Below are positions 1 to 11,625 of a stretch of 47,936 nt of DNA, in pieces. Source of the stretch: Salinarimonas rosea DSM 21201. Lineage in GTDB: Bacteria; Pseudomonadota; Alphaproteobacteria; Rhizobiales; Beijerinckiaceae. A program made the position numbers and the translations under genes. Each line of letters begins with the position of its first letter. Position 1 is the first letter of the stretch. The notes beneath the pieces are model-generated. The model saw only the letters and a program-made list of their open reading frames with translations. It did no database searches and was not told the DNA's origin. The stretch lies in the NCBI RefSeq assembly GCF_000429045.1, contig NZ_AUBC01000005.1, positions 1 to 47,936 on the forward strand. Reading direction: 5' to 3'.

Positions 1-104
1 CGGCAGCGTCCGTGGACGCGCGCGCTATCGCGCACGCTGAGCAGAACCTCGGCGGTTCTGGGTCCCGGGCCCGCTTCGCGACCCGGGATGACGGCTGCCC
101 TCGG
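1..104. repeat. Dispersed intergenic repeat, copy beside grpE
   Basis: The first ~95 bases match the spacer at about 37933-38025: both begin CGGCAGCGTCCGTGGACGCG, contain a GCGCGCGCT...CGCGCAC segment, and end in a CCCGGGCCCGCTTCGCGACC hairpin-like block followed by GGGRTGAC. The copy lies just downstream of grpE (minus strand), so its hairpin could also help end that transcript, although no T-run is visible. It belongs to the family also seen at 16371 and 37845. Confidence 0.75.
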
Positions 105-746
105 TCACCCCTCCCCGTTCGTCGCCTTCGGGCCGCCCTTCGAGACGCCGACCATCGCGGGGCGCAGGCAGCGCTCGCCGATGACGTAGCCGGTCTGGAC
201 GACCTGGACGACGGTGCCGGAGGGGACGCTCTCGTCGGGGATCTCGAACATGGCCTGGTGCAGGTTCGGGTCGAACTTGTCGCCCACGGGATCGAGCTTC
301 TTCACGCCGTGGCGCTCGAGCGTGTGGAGCAGGTCGCGCTCGGTGAGCTCGATGCCCTCGACCAGCGTCTTCGCCGGGCCCTCCAGGCCCTCGCGGGCGT
401 CGCCCAGGCTCTCGAGAGCGCGCCGCACGTTGTCGGCGACGCTGAGCATGTCGCGGGCGAAATTCGTCTTGGCGTAGATGCGCGCGTCCGCCACCTCGCG
501 CTCGGCCCGGCGCCGGATGTTCTCGACGTCGGCGAGCGCGCGCAGGAGCTTGTCCTTGAGCGCGTCGCGCTCGGCCTCGAGCTCGGCGACCCGGCTCTCG
601 GGACCGCCGTCGACGGCGTTCACCGCCGCCGCCGCGTCGAGCGGATGCGCTGCGGCGGCGGTGGCGTCGACGCGGGCATGCTCGTCTGAGGCGGTCTCGG
701 CCGCGGCGGTCTCGGGAGTGTCGGGACGGGAGGTCTGCTTGGTCAT
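105..746 (-). CDS. grpE: GrpE, DnaK nucleotide exchange factor
   Basis: A 213-residue cytoplasmic co-chaperone that releases ADP from DnaK (Hsp70) so that substrate can leave. The first ~65 residues are acidic and alanine-rich, as in other alphaproteobacterial GrpE proteins. A long helical stretch follows (about 50-110: [20 protein letters not shown]). The C-terminal beta domain carries the family signature around [14 protein letters not shown] and the conserved ending [19 protein letters not shown]. The length is normal. It lies 69 bases downstream of glnD on the same strand; its frequent neighbours hrcA and dnaK are not in view. No heat-shock element was identified upstream. Identity is secure. 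Confidence 0.97.
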   Translation of the reverse strand: MTKQTSRPDTPETAAAETASDEHARVDATAAAAHPLDAAAAVNAVDGGPESRVAELEAERDALKDKLLRALADVENIRRRAEREVADARIYAKTNFARDMLSVADNVRRALESLGDAREGLEGPAKTLVEGIELTERDLLHTLERHGVKKLDPVGDKFDPNLHQAMFEIPDESVPSGTVVQVVQTGYVIGERCLRPAMVGVSKGGPKATNGEG

Positions 747-815
747 GGCGTTCCGCTTCGTATCGTCAACCGGTGAGCGCAGTCGCCCCTCATATCAGGC
801 CGGAGGGGGCGTGAA

Positions 816-3587
816 TCAAGCGCGGGCGAGGGCGGCGTCCTTGGAGCGGGCGGCGCGATCGCGCGCCAGCACGTCCATCACCGCCTTGCGGATGGCGCTC
901 TGGCGGGCCGCCTGCACGACTTTCCCGCCGGTGAGGTCGGTCACGTAGAACACGTCCACCACCTTCTCGCCGAACGTGGCGATGTGGGCCGAGGCGATGT
1001 TGAGGTTGAGCTTCCCCAGCGCCGTCGTGAGGTCGTAGAGCAGCCCGGGCCGATCGAGGCCGGTCACCTCCAGCACGGTGTGGCGCGAGGAGAGCGCGTT
1101 GTCGATGATCACCTCCGGCACGACGTCGAAAACGCGCACCCGTTCGCGCGGCTGGCGGCGCCCGTCGACGAGGTCGGCGATCCGCACCTCGCCCTTGAGC
1201 GCCCGCTCGATCGAGCGGGCCACGCGCTCGGCCCGGCGCAGCTCGTCCTCGTCGTGCTCGAAGGCGCGCGAGACGAAGATCGTGTCGAGCGCCATGCCGT
1301 CGGCGGTGGTGAAGATCGCCGCGTCGACGATGTTGCCCCCCGCCGCCGCGCAGGCGCCGGTGAGGATGGCGAGGAGCCTCGGGTGGTCCGGGGAGAGCAC
1401 GGTGAACTCGGTCACGCCGCGGAAGGCGTCCGTCTCGTAGACGACGGCGACCGTCTCGCCGCGCGCTTCCGCGTCGCGGATGAAGTTCGCGTGCTTGACG
1501 CGGTAGCGCAGGTCGACCTTGAGCCAGTAGGACGGATAGTGGCGCGCCGCATAGGCCTCGAAGTCGGGCTCCGGCCAGCCCGCGAGCTCGGCGCGCAGGC
1601 GCTCGACCGCCATGCGGATGCGCTGCGGTCGCTCCATCTCCGCCGCCCCGCCGCCGAGCACCATCTCGGTCTCGTAGTAGAGCGTGCGCAGGAGCTCGCC
1701 CTTCCAGCCGGTCCAGACCCCGGGCCCCACCGCGCCGATGTCGCAGACGGTGAGGAGCAGGAGGAGCTTGAGCCGCTCCATCGTCTGCACGATTCCGGCG
1801 AAGTCCTGGATCGTGCGGGGATCCGAGAGGTCGCGGCTCTGCGCCACGGTGGACATCAGCAGGTGGTGCTCGACGAGCCAGGCGACCGTCTCCACCTCCG
1901 CCGGCGTCAGCCCGAGCCGCGGGCCGAGCTTGCGGGCGATGCGTGCGCCGGCGATCGAGTGGTCCTCCTCGCGCCCCTTGGCGACGTCGTGCAGGAAGAG
2001 CGCGACGTAGAGCGCGCGGCGATGCTGGATCGTGTGGATGATCTTGTGGGAGAGCGGGTGATCGGCGTCGAGCCGGCCGGACTCGAGGTCCGCCAGCCGC
2101 CCGATCGAGCGGATCAGGTGCTCGTCCACCGTGTAGTGGTGATACATGTTGAACTGCATCATCGCCACGATCCGCCCGAAATCCGGGACGAAGCGGCCGA
2201 GCACGCCCGCCTCGTTCATGCGCCGCAGCACGCTCTCGGGCGCGTTCTTCGACGTCAGGATCTCCAGGAAGAGCTTGTTCGCCCGCGGGTCCCGCCGCAC
2301 CTCGGCGCCGATCAGCTTCAGCGAGCGGGTGGCGAGGCGGCTCGCGTCGGGATGGATCGCGACGTCGTTGCGGTCCGCGTGCCAGAACAGCGCGACGAGG
2401 TTGACCGGATCGCGGCTGAAGACGCTCGCGTCCTTGACCGTGATGCGCTCGTTCTCGATGACGAAGTCGCCCGACTGCAGGCGCTTGGCCTTCGACCGGC
2501 GGAAGGAGCCGATCACCCGGTCGAGCATGGGCTTGGGCTTGGCGTGGCGCGCCTCCAGCGCGGCGCAGACGATCGCGGTGAGGTCGCCGACGTCCTTGGC
2601 GCGCAGGAAGTAGGCCTTCATGAAGCGCTCGACCTGCGAGAGGGCAACGCGGTCGGAATAGTCGATCCGTGCGGCGACCTTGGGCTGGAGATCGAAGGTC
2701 AGCCGCTCCTCGGCCCGGCCGGTGACGAAGTGCATGTGGCAGCGCACGCGCCACAGGAACTCCTCGCAGCGTGCGAACAGCCGGAACTCGTCCGGCGTGA
2801 ACAGCCCGGCGGCGACGAGCTCCTTGGGATCGCGCACGCGATAGACGTACTTGCCGATCCAGAACAGCGTGTTGAGGTCGCGAAGCCCGCCCTTGCCGTC
2901 CTTCACGTTCGGCTCGACGAGGTAGCGCGAGGCGCCGGCACGGCCGGTGCGGCGGTCGCGCTCCTTGAGCTTGGCCTCGACGAACTCGGCGGCCGTGCCG
3001 TCCACGACCTCGGCGTCGAAGCGGCGGGTCAGCTCCGCATAGAGCGGCTCCTCGCCGAGCAGGAAACGCGTCTCGAGCAGCGCCGTGCGGATCGTCATGT
3101 CCGCGCGCGCCTCGCGCACGCACTCGTCGACGGAGCGGGTGGCGTGGCCGACCTTCAGCTTGAGGTCCCACAGCACGTAGAGCATCGCCTCGACGATGCT
3201 CTCGCCCCAGGCGGTCTGCTTGTAGGGCAGGAGGAAGAGGAGATCGACGTCCGAGCCCGGCGCGAGCGTGCCGCGGCCGTAGCCCCCGGTCGCCACGATG
3301 GCGAGCCGCTCGGCCCGCGAGGGGTTCTCGAGCGGGTAGAGATGGCGCGTCACCGCCTCGAAGACGACGCGCACCACCGCGTCCATCAGCGCGCAGATGC
3401 GCGTCGCACAGGCGAGGCCGTTGCGCTCGGCGACGAGCCGCTCGTCCTCGCGCGCGAGCCCCGCGTCGATCGCCGCGCGCAGGGCTGGCACGAGCCGTGC
3501 CCTGAGGCTGCCGGAGCCGTCCGGCGGCTCGGCGGCGAGATCCGCGAGGATGGCGGCGAGGGGCTCTGGCAGGGCGGGCTGCGGCAT
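816..3587 (-). CDS. glnD: Bifunctional PII uridylyltransferase / uridylyl-removing enzyme GlnD
   Basis: The nitrogen sensor that uridylylates PII proteins (GlnB/GlnK) when glutamine is low and removes UMP when it is high. The 923 residues show the full architecture. A nucleotidyltransferase motif GGYGRGTLAPGSDVD (101-115) carries the metal-binding Asp pair. An HD hydrolase motif HDVAKGREEDHS lies near residue 533. Two C-terminal ACT domains, thought to sense glutamine, begin near 725 (TEFTVLSPDHPRLL) and 835 (HTVLEVTGLDRPGL). The ATG at 3587 gives a normal length. The neighbours (transpeptidase, grpE) have no functional link to it. Expected to act in the cytoplasm. Confidence 0.97.
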   Translation of the reverse strand: MPQPALPEPLAAILADLAAEPPDGSGSLRARLVPALRAAIDAGLAREDERLVAERNGLACATRICALMDAVVRVVFEAVTRHLYPLENPSRAERLAIVATGGYGRGTLAPGSDVDLLFLLPYKQTAWGESIVEAMLYVLWDLKLKVGHATRSVDECVREARADMTIRTALLETRFLLGEEPLYAELTRRFDAEVVDGTAAEFVEAKLKERDRRTGRAGASRYLVEPNVKDGKGGLRDLNTLFWIGKYVYRVRDPKELVAAGLFTPDEFRLFARCEEFLWRVRCHMHFVTGRAEERLTFDLQPKVAARIDYSDRVALSQVERFMKAYFLRAKDVGDLTAIVCAALEARHAKPKPMLDRVIGSFRRSKAKRLQSGDFVIENERITVKDASVFSRDPVNLVALFWHADRNDVAIHPDASRLATRSLKLIGAEVRRDPRANKLFLEILTSKNAPESVLRRMNEAGVLGRFVPDFGRIVAMMQFNMYHHYTVDEHLIRSIGRLADLESGRLDADHPLSHKIIHTIQHRRALYVALFLHDVAKGREEDHSIAGARIARKLGPRLGLTPAEVETVAWLVEHHLLMSTVAQSRDLSDPRTIQDFAGIVQTMERLKLLLLLTVCDIGAVGPGVWTGWKGELLRTLYYETEMVLGGGAAEMERPQRIRMAVERLRAELAGWPEPDFEAYAARHYPSYWLKVDLRYRVKHANFIRDAEARGETVAVVYETDAFRGVTEFTVLSPDHPRLLAILTGACAAAGGNIVDAAIFTTADGMALDTIFVSRAFEHDEDELRRAERVARSIERALKGEVRIADLVDGRRQPRERVRVFDVVPEVIIDNALSSRHTVLEVTGLDRPGLLYDLTTALGKLNLNIASAHIATFGEKVVDVFYVTDLTGGKVVQAARQSAIRKAVMDVLARDRAARSKDAALARA

Positions 3588-3654
3588 GGCCTCGTGTTAG
3601 CACGGGCGCGGCGGGCGGGAAACGGGGCGCGGCGGACCGCGGCCCGACGCGCGT

Positions 3655-4908
3655 TCAGCCGTCCTCGGAGCCCGGCGCGCGGGCGATCGGGACGCCGGCG
3701 ATGCCGTCGCGCTCGTAGATGTCGTCGCGGAACTGGACCGTGCCGTCCGGCGTCGCCCAGGCGGTGATGTAGGTCCAGTAGTTGTTCACCGGCCGGGCCA
3801 GGCGCACGTCGACCCGCTCGCCGGAGCGGAAGGTGTCGTCGATGCGCCCGCGGTCCCAGCCCTGCTCCTGCGCGAGCAGCCAGACCACCAGCTCGCGCAC
3901 GCTCTGGATGCGCACGCAGCCCGAGGACACGAACCGGAAGTCGTCGCCGAAGATGCCGCGGGCCGGCGTGTCGTGCATGTAGACCTGCTCGGTGTTCGGC
4001 ATGTTGATGCGCACGAAGCCGAGGGAGTTGAACTCGCCGCCGGGGTCCTGGCGGAAGACGTAGCGCGTGCCCTCGTCGGAGAACCAGTCCACCGCCTCCG
4101 GCGCGACCTCCTGGCCCTGGTGGGTGAAGATGCGGATGCGGTTGTCCGTCAGGTAGGAGGGATTCTCCTGCATCAGGGGGATCAAGTCGCGCCGGATGAT
4201 CGAGGCCGGGACCGTCCAGAACGGGTTGAAGTTGATCTCGGTGATGCGCGAGTTGAAGATCGGCGACTGCCGGTCGATCTTGCCGACGCCGGCGGCGTGC
4301 CGGCTGGCGACGACGCCGTTCTCCACCGCCTCGACCGTGGCGGAGGGCATGTTCACGATCACGTAGCGATCGCCGAGGCCGCCCGAATAGGCGCGCAGGC
4401 GCACGACGTTCAGCTCGAGCTGCTGGAGGCGCACGTCCGCCGGAACGTTGAGCGACACGATCGTCGCGCCGTTCAGCGCGCCCGTCGGCGTCAGGCCGTG
4501 GCGCGTCTGCACCCGGCGCACGGCCGCCTCGACGAAGCTGTCGTAGGCGTCGGCGGAGCCCGCCGCGGGATCGAGGTCGCCGGACTGGATCAGGCGCCGG
4601 CGCAGGGCGACCACGCCGGGCGAGCGCGAGCCGAGGCCGAGCCGCTCGTCGGCGATACGGCCCCAGCCGCCGCGGGCGACGATGTCGGCGTAGCGCGCGA
4701 TCATCTCCTCCGTCGACGTCAGCGTGTTCGGCGAGAGGATCGGCGTATCGATCCGCTCCACCCGGGTGCGGGTGGCGGCATCGTAGTTCTGGGCCCATTC
4801 GGCCTGGAACTGGGCGTATTGCAGCCCCTGGGCGGACGCCCCGCGGGCGGCGAGGAGGGACGCGAGGGCGAGCGAGCCGTTGGCGAGGAGAGCGCGGCGG
4901 GTGATCAT
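3655..4908 (-). CDS. L,D-transpeptidase (YkuD family), exported
   Basis: A predicted periplasmic enzyme that makes 3-3 cross-links in peptidoglycan or attaches proteins to it. The chosen start (4908) opens directly on a signal peptide, MITRRALLANGSLALASLLA, ending near ARGASAQ; an ATG 12 codons upstream would bury the signal. A peptidoglycan-binding-like helical region lies at about 95-155 (VRRVQTRHGLTPTGALNG). The YkuD catalytic motif is HDTPARGIFGDDFRFVSSGC, with the nucleophile at Cys331, followed by VRI. The size and the position of the Cys resemble the LdtD/YcbB group more than the small ErfK enzymes. It lies 67 bases upstream of glnD on the same strand. The exact cross-linking role is not known from sequence. 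Confidence 0.92.
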   Translation of the reverse strand: MITRRALLANGSLALASLLAARGASAQGLQYAQFQAEWAQNYDAATRTRVERIDTPILSPNTLTSTEEMIARYADIVARGGWGRIADERLGLGSRSPGVVALRRRLIQSGDLDPAAGSADAYDSFVEAAVRRVQTRHGLTPTGALNGATIVSLNVPADVRLQQLELNVVRLRAYSGGLGDRYVIVNMPSATVEAVENGVVASRHAAGVGKIDRQSPIFNSRITEINFNPFWTVPASIIRRDLIPLMQENPSYLTDNRIRIFTHQGQEVAPEAVDWFSDEGTRYVFRQDPGGEFNSLGFVRINMPNTEQVYMHDTPARGIFGDDFRFVSSGCVRIQSVRELVVWLLAQEQGWDRGRIDDTFRSGERVDVRLARPVNNYWTYITAWATPDGTVQFRDDIYERDGIAGVPIARAPGSEDG

Positions 4909-5533
4909 CGGGCGGTGTCGTCTCTCGTGCGGGGCGGGGCGCATGCCGGCACGAAGCAGCCGACGCGGCCCCGCGAGGGTGCTCCGTCTTCGGTTTACGA
5001 ACGATGATCAACGGGCCGAAATAAGGCAAGTCACGGGTTGGCGAGCGCGGCGGCGGCTCCGGGCCGCCGGTGTTGCCCCGGCGCCACGGTCCCGGAACGC
5101 GGAGCGGCAGCGCCTCGCACGCGGCGTCGCGCGCCGGGCGCGCGGTCGCGCACTCGGGGTGGTGGGCACGCGGACGCCGTCGATCAGGTGCACGACACCG
5201 TTCGACGCGGCGACGTCCGCCTGCGTCACGCGACCGTGCTCCCCGACCGGACGGTGAATCGTCTTTTCCGTGCAACACCTTGGGAGCACCTCGGCGCGCG
5301 TGCGCACGGTACCGCCGGTCGGCCGCCGCAGGTCGCCGTGCGCACGGCGGCTTGCGTCCGTATCGCATTTGTTCTAGTGGAGGAACGACCCGCGCGCAGC
5401 TGCGGCGTCGCGTACGCGAATCGCATGGCACCGCACCGGCGCGGGCGATGGCATGCGCGCGTCGGCACACTATATCGACGCGGTCCGGGGGCGCACGCCC
5501 CCCGCCCGCTCCCACTCGACGAGCCTCATCCGC
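4909..5533. other. Gene-poor 625-base gap between divergent ldt and uvrA
   Basis: No intact gene is visible. The gap must hold the promoters of the minus-strand transpeptidase gene and of plus-strand uvrA. On the minus strand it contains a fragment of a fasciclin domain (separate entry). A GTTC...GAAC pair at about 5371-5386 does not fit the alphaproteobacterial LexA box. The ssb gene that often sits divergent from uvrA in this group is absent, which fits local rearrangement. Confidence 0.6.
5161..5265 (-). pseudogene. Remnant of a fasciclin (FAS1) domain gene, C-terminal end only
   Basis: Minus-strand translation gives about 35 residues ending in VTQADVAASNGVVHLIDGV followed by RVPT. This matches the conserved end of FAS1 (fasciclin/beta-Ig-H3) domains, usually of the form aDi.asNGvvHvID.vl.P. 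A normal FAS1 protein needs ~130 further residues upstream. On this strand the DNA beyond 5265 shows no FAS1-like continuation, apart from a possible short shifted segment (FTVRSGSTVA) in the neighbouring frame. The open frame (5008-5307) then runs on into arginine-rich sequence typical of non-coding GC-rich DNA. I infer a truncated, frameshifted relic of a secreted FAS1 protein. Confidence 0.6.
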
Positions 5534-8587
<3,054 letters not shown>

Positions 8588-8691
8588 CCTGCCGCGGCAC
8601 CTCGATTCCCATCCCGAGGAATCTTCCCGCCGCGCTCCGAACTCCCGCGAAGCTCAGGCGTTGTCTGCCCAGCATGCAAGGAGGCACGACC

Positions 8692-8907
8692 ATGTTGGAG
8701 CAGACGCGGTTCTCGCTGGGGGACAAGGTGAAGCTCGTCGCGGACGAGCGGCAGATGATCCGCATCCATCCCAACCAGATGGCCCTCACCTACGAGATCA
8801 TCCGCATCGTCCCGGGCGAGCGCGACGGCGAGGCCGTCTACCACATCAAGAGCGAGCGCGAGCCGCACATGCGCGCGGTGGACGAGAGCCATCTCGCCCA
8901 GGCGTGA
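8692..8907 (+). CDS. Small protein of unknown function, 71 residues
   Basis: I do not recognise the family. The protein begins MLEQTRFSLGDKVKLVADER and looks like a compact beta-rich cytoplasmic domain with no signal or membrane segment. The start at 8692 is preferred because an AAGGAGG ribosome-binding site (8678-8684) sits at the right distance; the in-frame ATG at 8674 overlaps that site. A strong hairpin-T terminator follows 34 bases after the stop, so this is a single-gene unit or the end of the uvrA transcript. The good ribosome site, terminator and ordinary amino-acid composition support a real gene. Confidence 0.75.
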   Translation: MLEQTRFSLGDKVKLVADERQMIRIHPNQMALTYEIIRIVPGERDGEAVYHIKSEREPHMRAVDESHLAQA

Positions 8908-8941
8908 GGGAATGCGGCCGAGATCGGCTGGACGAATGAAC

Positions 8942-8976
8942 AGGGACCTCCCAACCGGGGGGCCCTTTTTCTTTCT
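8942..8976 (+). terminator. Rho-independent terminator
   Basis: Arms AGGGACCTCCC and GGGGGGCCCT, with one bulged A and a T-G pair, enclose a short AACC loop and are followed by a T-rich run (TTTTTCTTTCTT). It lies 34 bases past the small gene ending at 8907 and separates it from the toxin-antitoxin locus. This is the clearest intrinsic terminator in the window. Confidence 0.9.
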
Positions 8977-9030
8977 TCACGGGCCGAGATCGGCGAGGCG
9001 GTCGCGAACCTTGACTAACGATCCCTAACG

Positions 9031-9042
9031 GTGCACGTTCAC
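9031..9042. promoter_or_regulatory. Possible operator of the RES toxin-antitoxin locus
   Basis: GTGCACGTTCAC is a 12-base palindrome with one mismatched pair, 31 bases upstream of the antitoxin ATG. A repeated CTAACG occurs just before it (9015-9030), and a TTGACT that could be a -35 element lies at 9011-9016. Autoregulation by the antitoxin is usual in such loci; that these bases are the site is inference. Confidence 0.3.
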
Positions 9043-9073
9043 GCTAGCTGATGGGTGACAGTGAGGATCGGGC

Positions 9074-9685
9074 ATGGCGGGGACCGCAGAGCAAGAGGCC
9101 TCCGGCGGTCTCGCCACCCTGCGCAGGACGCTGGCGCGCCACCATGTCGACGAGGCGCGGCTCGCCCGCAGCGTCGAGGCGTATCTCGATGCCCATGCGC
9201 GGCACCTCCTGCCGCCGTCCCGCCCGGAACCGCTGACCAGGGGCGAGCGCGCCGCGCTGGAGGCCGTCGGCATCTCAACCGCCGATCACGCGCCCGACCC
9301 GCAGCCCTTCCTCGACGGCGTAGCCCGGCACGCGGTGATCGTCGCCACGGCACTGCCGCTCGCCGAGGCCGCACGGCGCTTCGGCGTGGCTCCGAGCCGG
9401 CTGCGGCAGCGCCTCCAGGAGCGCACGCTGCTAGGCGTGCGCTCCGAGGACGGCCGCGCCTGGCGCATTCCCCTGTTCCAGATCACGGAGGCGGGCGAGC
9501 TTCCGGGCTTGCGGCTGGTCCTGAAGGCGATCCGCAGCGATCTTCGGCCGGTCACGATCGTCGGTTTCTTCACCACGCCGCAGCCTGATCTCGAAGACGA
9601 GACCGGCGCGGCGATGACCCCGATCGCATGGCTTTCGTCGGGCCGCGACCCGGACGCGGTGCGCCGCCTCGCGGCGGAGCTGTGA
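9074..9685 (+). CDS. Putative antitoxin of a RES toxin (MbcA/ParS-like C-terminus)
   Basis: A 203-residue protein that I infer neutralises the RES toxin encoded 9 bases downstream. A helix-turn-helix-like stretch lies at about 94-115 (LPLAEAARRFGVAPSRLRQR), followed by a short wing-like region. The C-terminal ~40 residues (FFTTPQPDL...MTPIAWLSSGRDPDAVRRL) resemble the toxin-binding end of Xre/MbcA/ParS antitoxins: a hydrophobic residue pair, a P-x-L turn, a 'tPl.wL..Grd.eaV..la' helix. It is longer than the usual ~110-150 residues, and its N-terminal ~80 residues match no family I know. The DNA-binding part looks excisionase/MerR-like rather than classic Xre. Pairing and spacing support the call; the family assignment is tentative. 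Confidence 0.6.
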   Translation: MAGTAEQEASGGLATLRRTLARHHVDEARLARSVEAYLDAHARHLLPPSRPEPLTRGERAALEAVGISTADHAPDPQPFLDGVARHAVIVATALPLAEAARRFGVAPSRLRQRLQERTLLGVRSEDGRAWRIPLFQITEAGELPGLRLVLKAIRSDLRPVTIVGFFTTPQPDLEDETGAAMTPIAWLSSGRDPDAVRRLAAEL

Positions 9686-9694
9686 CGCGGCCAG

Positions 9695-10345
9695 ATGGCC
9701 AAGTTCCCCGAGCCGCCGACGGTCGCGGAGCTGATCGCGATCGGCCCCGACGTCGTCCCTCTCGCGCCCGGGACAGCCTTGGCGCGCCTGTTCTTCCGCG
9801 GCGGCGCACATCCTGGGGCATGGGACACCTTCCGGTTCTGGGGACCAGGGCCCTCGCGCTTCGATCACCACCTTCCCGGGCCGAACGGCGCCGCCACGCT
9901 CCAGGACCGGGGGATCCTCTATGCCGCCGGCGCCGGCGAACCGGGCGCCCTCGCCGTTTGCGCTGCGGAAGTGTTCCAAGCCGCGCGGAGCATCGATCTC
10001 CACGACCGTGAGCCCTGGTTCGCGACGTTCCGCACCGCGCGGGAACTGGCGCTCCTCGACCTGCGCGGCCTGTGGCCGACACGCGCGGGCGCCTCCTCGG
10101 CCATAGCGAGCGGGCCGAAGGCGCGGGCGCGTCGCTGGAGCCGCCGGATCTACGAGGCCTACCCGAAGATCGACGGCCTGCTCTATTCGTCCTCGATGGG
10201 CGGGAACGCCGACGCGATCGCGCTCTATGAACGCGCCCGGGATGCGCTCCCGAAGGCGCCCGAATTCCACCGAGCGCTGGCAGACCCGGCCCTGCGCGCG
10301 CCGCTTTTCGCAGCCGCCAAGGCCATCGGCTACGCCATTGTCTGA
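9695..10345 (+). CDS. RES-domain toxin (NAD+-targeting family)
   Basis: A 216-residue protein with the RES domain order: Arg31 in ALARLFFRG, RF at 55-56, a Tyr76 strand (GILYAA), Glu92 in CAAEVFQ, and Ser165 in the LLYSSSMGG strand. Characterised relatives such as MbcT break down NAD+, and ParT ADP-ribosylates Prs; the Arg, Tyr, Glu and Ser positions are those that line the active site in the family. The upstream gene ends 9 bases before it, so they form a two-gene unit with the presumed antitoxin first. It converges with the amidohydrolase gene only 4 bases away. The family call is fairly firm, while the exact chemistry here is unknown. Confidence 0.78.
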   Translation: MAKFPEPPTVAELIAIGPDVVPLAPGTALARLFFRGGAHPGAWDTFRFWGPGPSRFDHHLPGPNGAATLQDRGILYAAGAGEPGALAVCAAEVFQAARSIDLHDREPWFATFRTARELALLDLRGLWPTRAGASSAIASGPKARARRWSRRIYEAYPKIDGLLYSSSMGGNADAIALYERARDALPKAPEFHRALADPALRAPLFAAAKAIGYAIV

Positions 10346-10349
10346 CCCC

Positions 10350-11588
10350 TCACGCGAACCGCGCGTCGTATTCCAGCAGCGCGTTGAGCAGCACCTGCGC
10401 CCCCGCGGCGCACTCGTCCATCGACGTCGACTCCGCCTCGTTGTGCGACAGCCCCCCCTCGCAGGGCACGAACACCATCGTCGTGGGCGCGACGCGGGCG
10501 GTGTAGGCGGCGTCGTGGCCGGCCCCGGAGATGATGTCGCGGTGGGAGAGGCCGGCCTTCTCGGCGCCGCTGCGCACGGCGGCGATGAGGTCGGGGTCGA
10601 ACGCGACGGGGGGTGAGTCCCACACCTTCTTGTGGTCGACCTCCAGCCCGATCTCGGCCGCGACCGCCTCGACGGCGGCCTGGAGCTTCGTCTCCATCTG
10701 CGCGAGCACGGCATCCTCGGGATGGCGGAAGTCGACCGTGAAGAACACCTGGCCGGGGATGACGTTGCGCGAGTTCGGCGTCACCTCGAGCAGGCCCACC
10801 GTGCCGACCGCGTGCGGCGCGTGCTCGTGCGCGATGGCGTCGATCCGGTCGACGAGGCGGGCGGCGCCCACCAGCGCGTTCTTCCGCAGGCGCATCGGCG
10901 TCGAGCCGGTATGCGCCTCGCGGCCCGTCAGCGTCACCTCGTACCAGCGCATGCCCTGTACGCCCTGCACGACGCCGATGGTCTTGCCCTCGGCCTCCAG
11001 GATCGGCCCCTGCTCGATGTGCAGCTCGAGCATGGCGGAGAACTCGACGGCGCCGGGCTTCTTGTCCCCGCGATAGCCGATCTCCTCGATCGCCTGCGCG
11101 AAGGTGACGCCCTGGCGGTCCTCGCGCGAGTCTGCGAAGGCGGTATCGAAGACGCCGGCATAGACGCCGGAGCCGAGCATGGCCGGGGCGAAGCGCGAGC
11201 CCTCCTCGTTCGTCCAGTTGACCAGCATCAGGGGCGCGTTGGTCTCGTAGTTCAGCGCGTGCAGCGTGCGCATCACCTCGAGGCCGCCGAGCACGCCGAG
11301 CACGCCGTCGAACTTGCCGCCGGTGGGCTGGGTGTCGAGGTGCGAGCCGATGGCGATCGGGGCGACGTCGGAACGCTTCCCCGGGCGCGTCGCGAACATG
11401 TTGCCGACCTCGTCCACCTCGACGGTGCAGCCGAGCTTCTCGCACTCGGCCTTGAACCAGTCGCGGATCTCGCGGTCGAGGTCGGTCAGCGTGAGCCGCT
11501 TGATGCCGCCCTTGGCGGTACCGCCTACCTTGGCGGTCTCCATGAGGCTATCCCAGAGCCGCTGGGCATCGATGGTGAGGTTCTGCAT
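10350..11588 (-). CDS. Zn-dependent N-carbamoyl amidohydrolase (beta-ureidopropionase type)
   Basis: Predicted last step of reductive pyrimidine breakdown: N-carbamoyl-beta-alanine (or its methyl form) to beta-alanine, CO2 and ammonia. The 412 residues belong to the M20 hydantoinase/carbamoylase family. Metal-site motifs are GSHLDTQPTGGKFDGVLG, TNEEGSRFAPAM, HIEQGP and the late GAGHDAAYTA. Allantoate amidohydrolase and L-carbamoylase share this fold, but the adjacent dihydropyrimidinase, PreTA and RutR genes favour ureidopropionase. The ATG at 11588 gives the normal family start. It is last in the minus-strand catabolic unit, separated from the dihydropyrimidinase gene by a 260-base repeat-rich spacer, so its expression may be partly uncoupled. 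Confidence 0.9.
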   Translation of the reverse strand: MQNLTIDAQRLWDSLMETAKVGGTAKGGIKRLTLTDLDREIRDWFKAECEKLGCTVEVDEVGNMFATRPGKRSDVAPIAIGSHLDTQPTGGKFDGVLGVLGGLEVMRTLHALNYETNAPLMLVNWTNEEGSRFAPAMLGSGVYAGVFDTAFADSREDRQGVTFAQAIEEIGYRGDKKPGAVEFSAMLELHIEQGPILEAEGKTIGVVQGVQGMRWYEVTLTGREAHTGSTPMRLRKNALVGAARLVDRIDAIAHEHAPHAVGTVGLLEVTPNSRNVIPGQVFFTVDFRHPEDAVLAQMETKLQAAVEAVAAEIGLEVDHKKVWDSPPVAFDPDLIAAVRSGAEKAGLSHRDIISGAGHDAAYTARVAPTTMVFVPCEGGLSHNEAESTSMDECAAGAQVLLNALLEYDARFA

Positions 11589-11625
11589 GGGACGATTCTC
11601 TCGTTCTGTTTGGCCTTCGGCAACG

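Noticed and set aside
5371-5386. GTTC...GAAC pair upstream of uvrA as an SOS (LexA) box
   Set aside because: Alphaproteobacterial LexA sites are direct repeats (GTTC-N7-GTTC). This is an inverted pair with eight bases between, so it does not fit.
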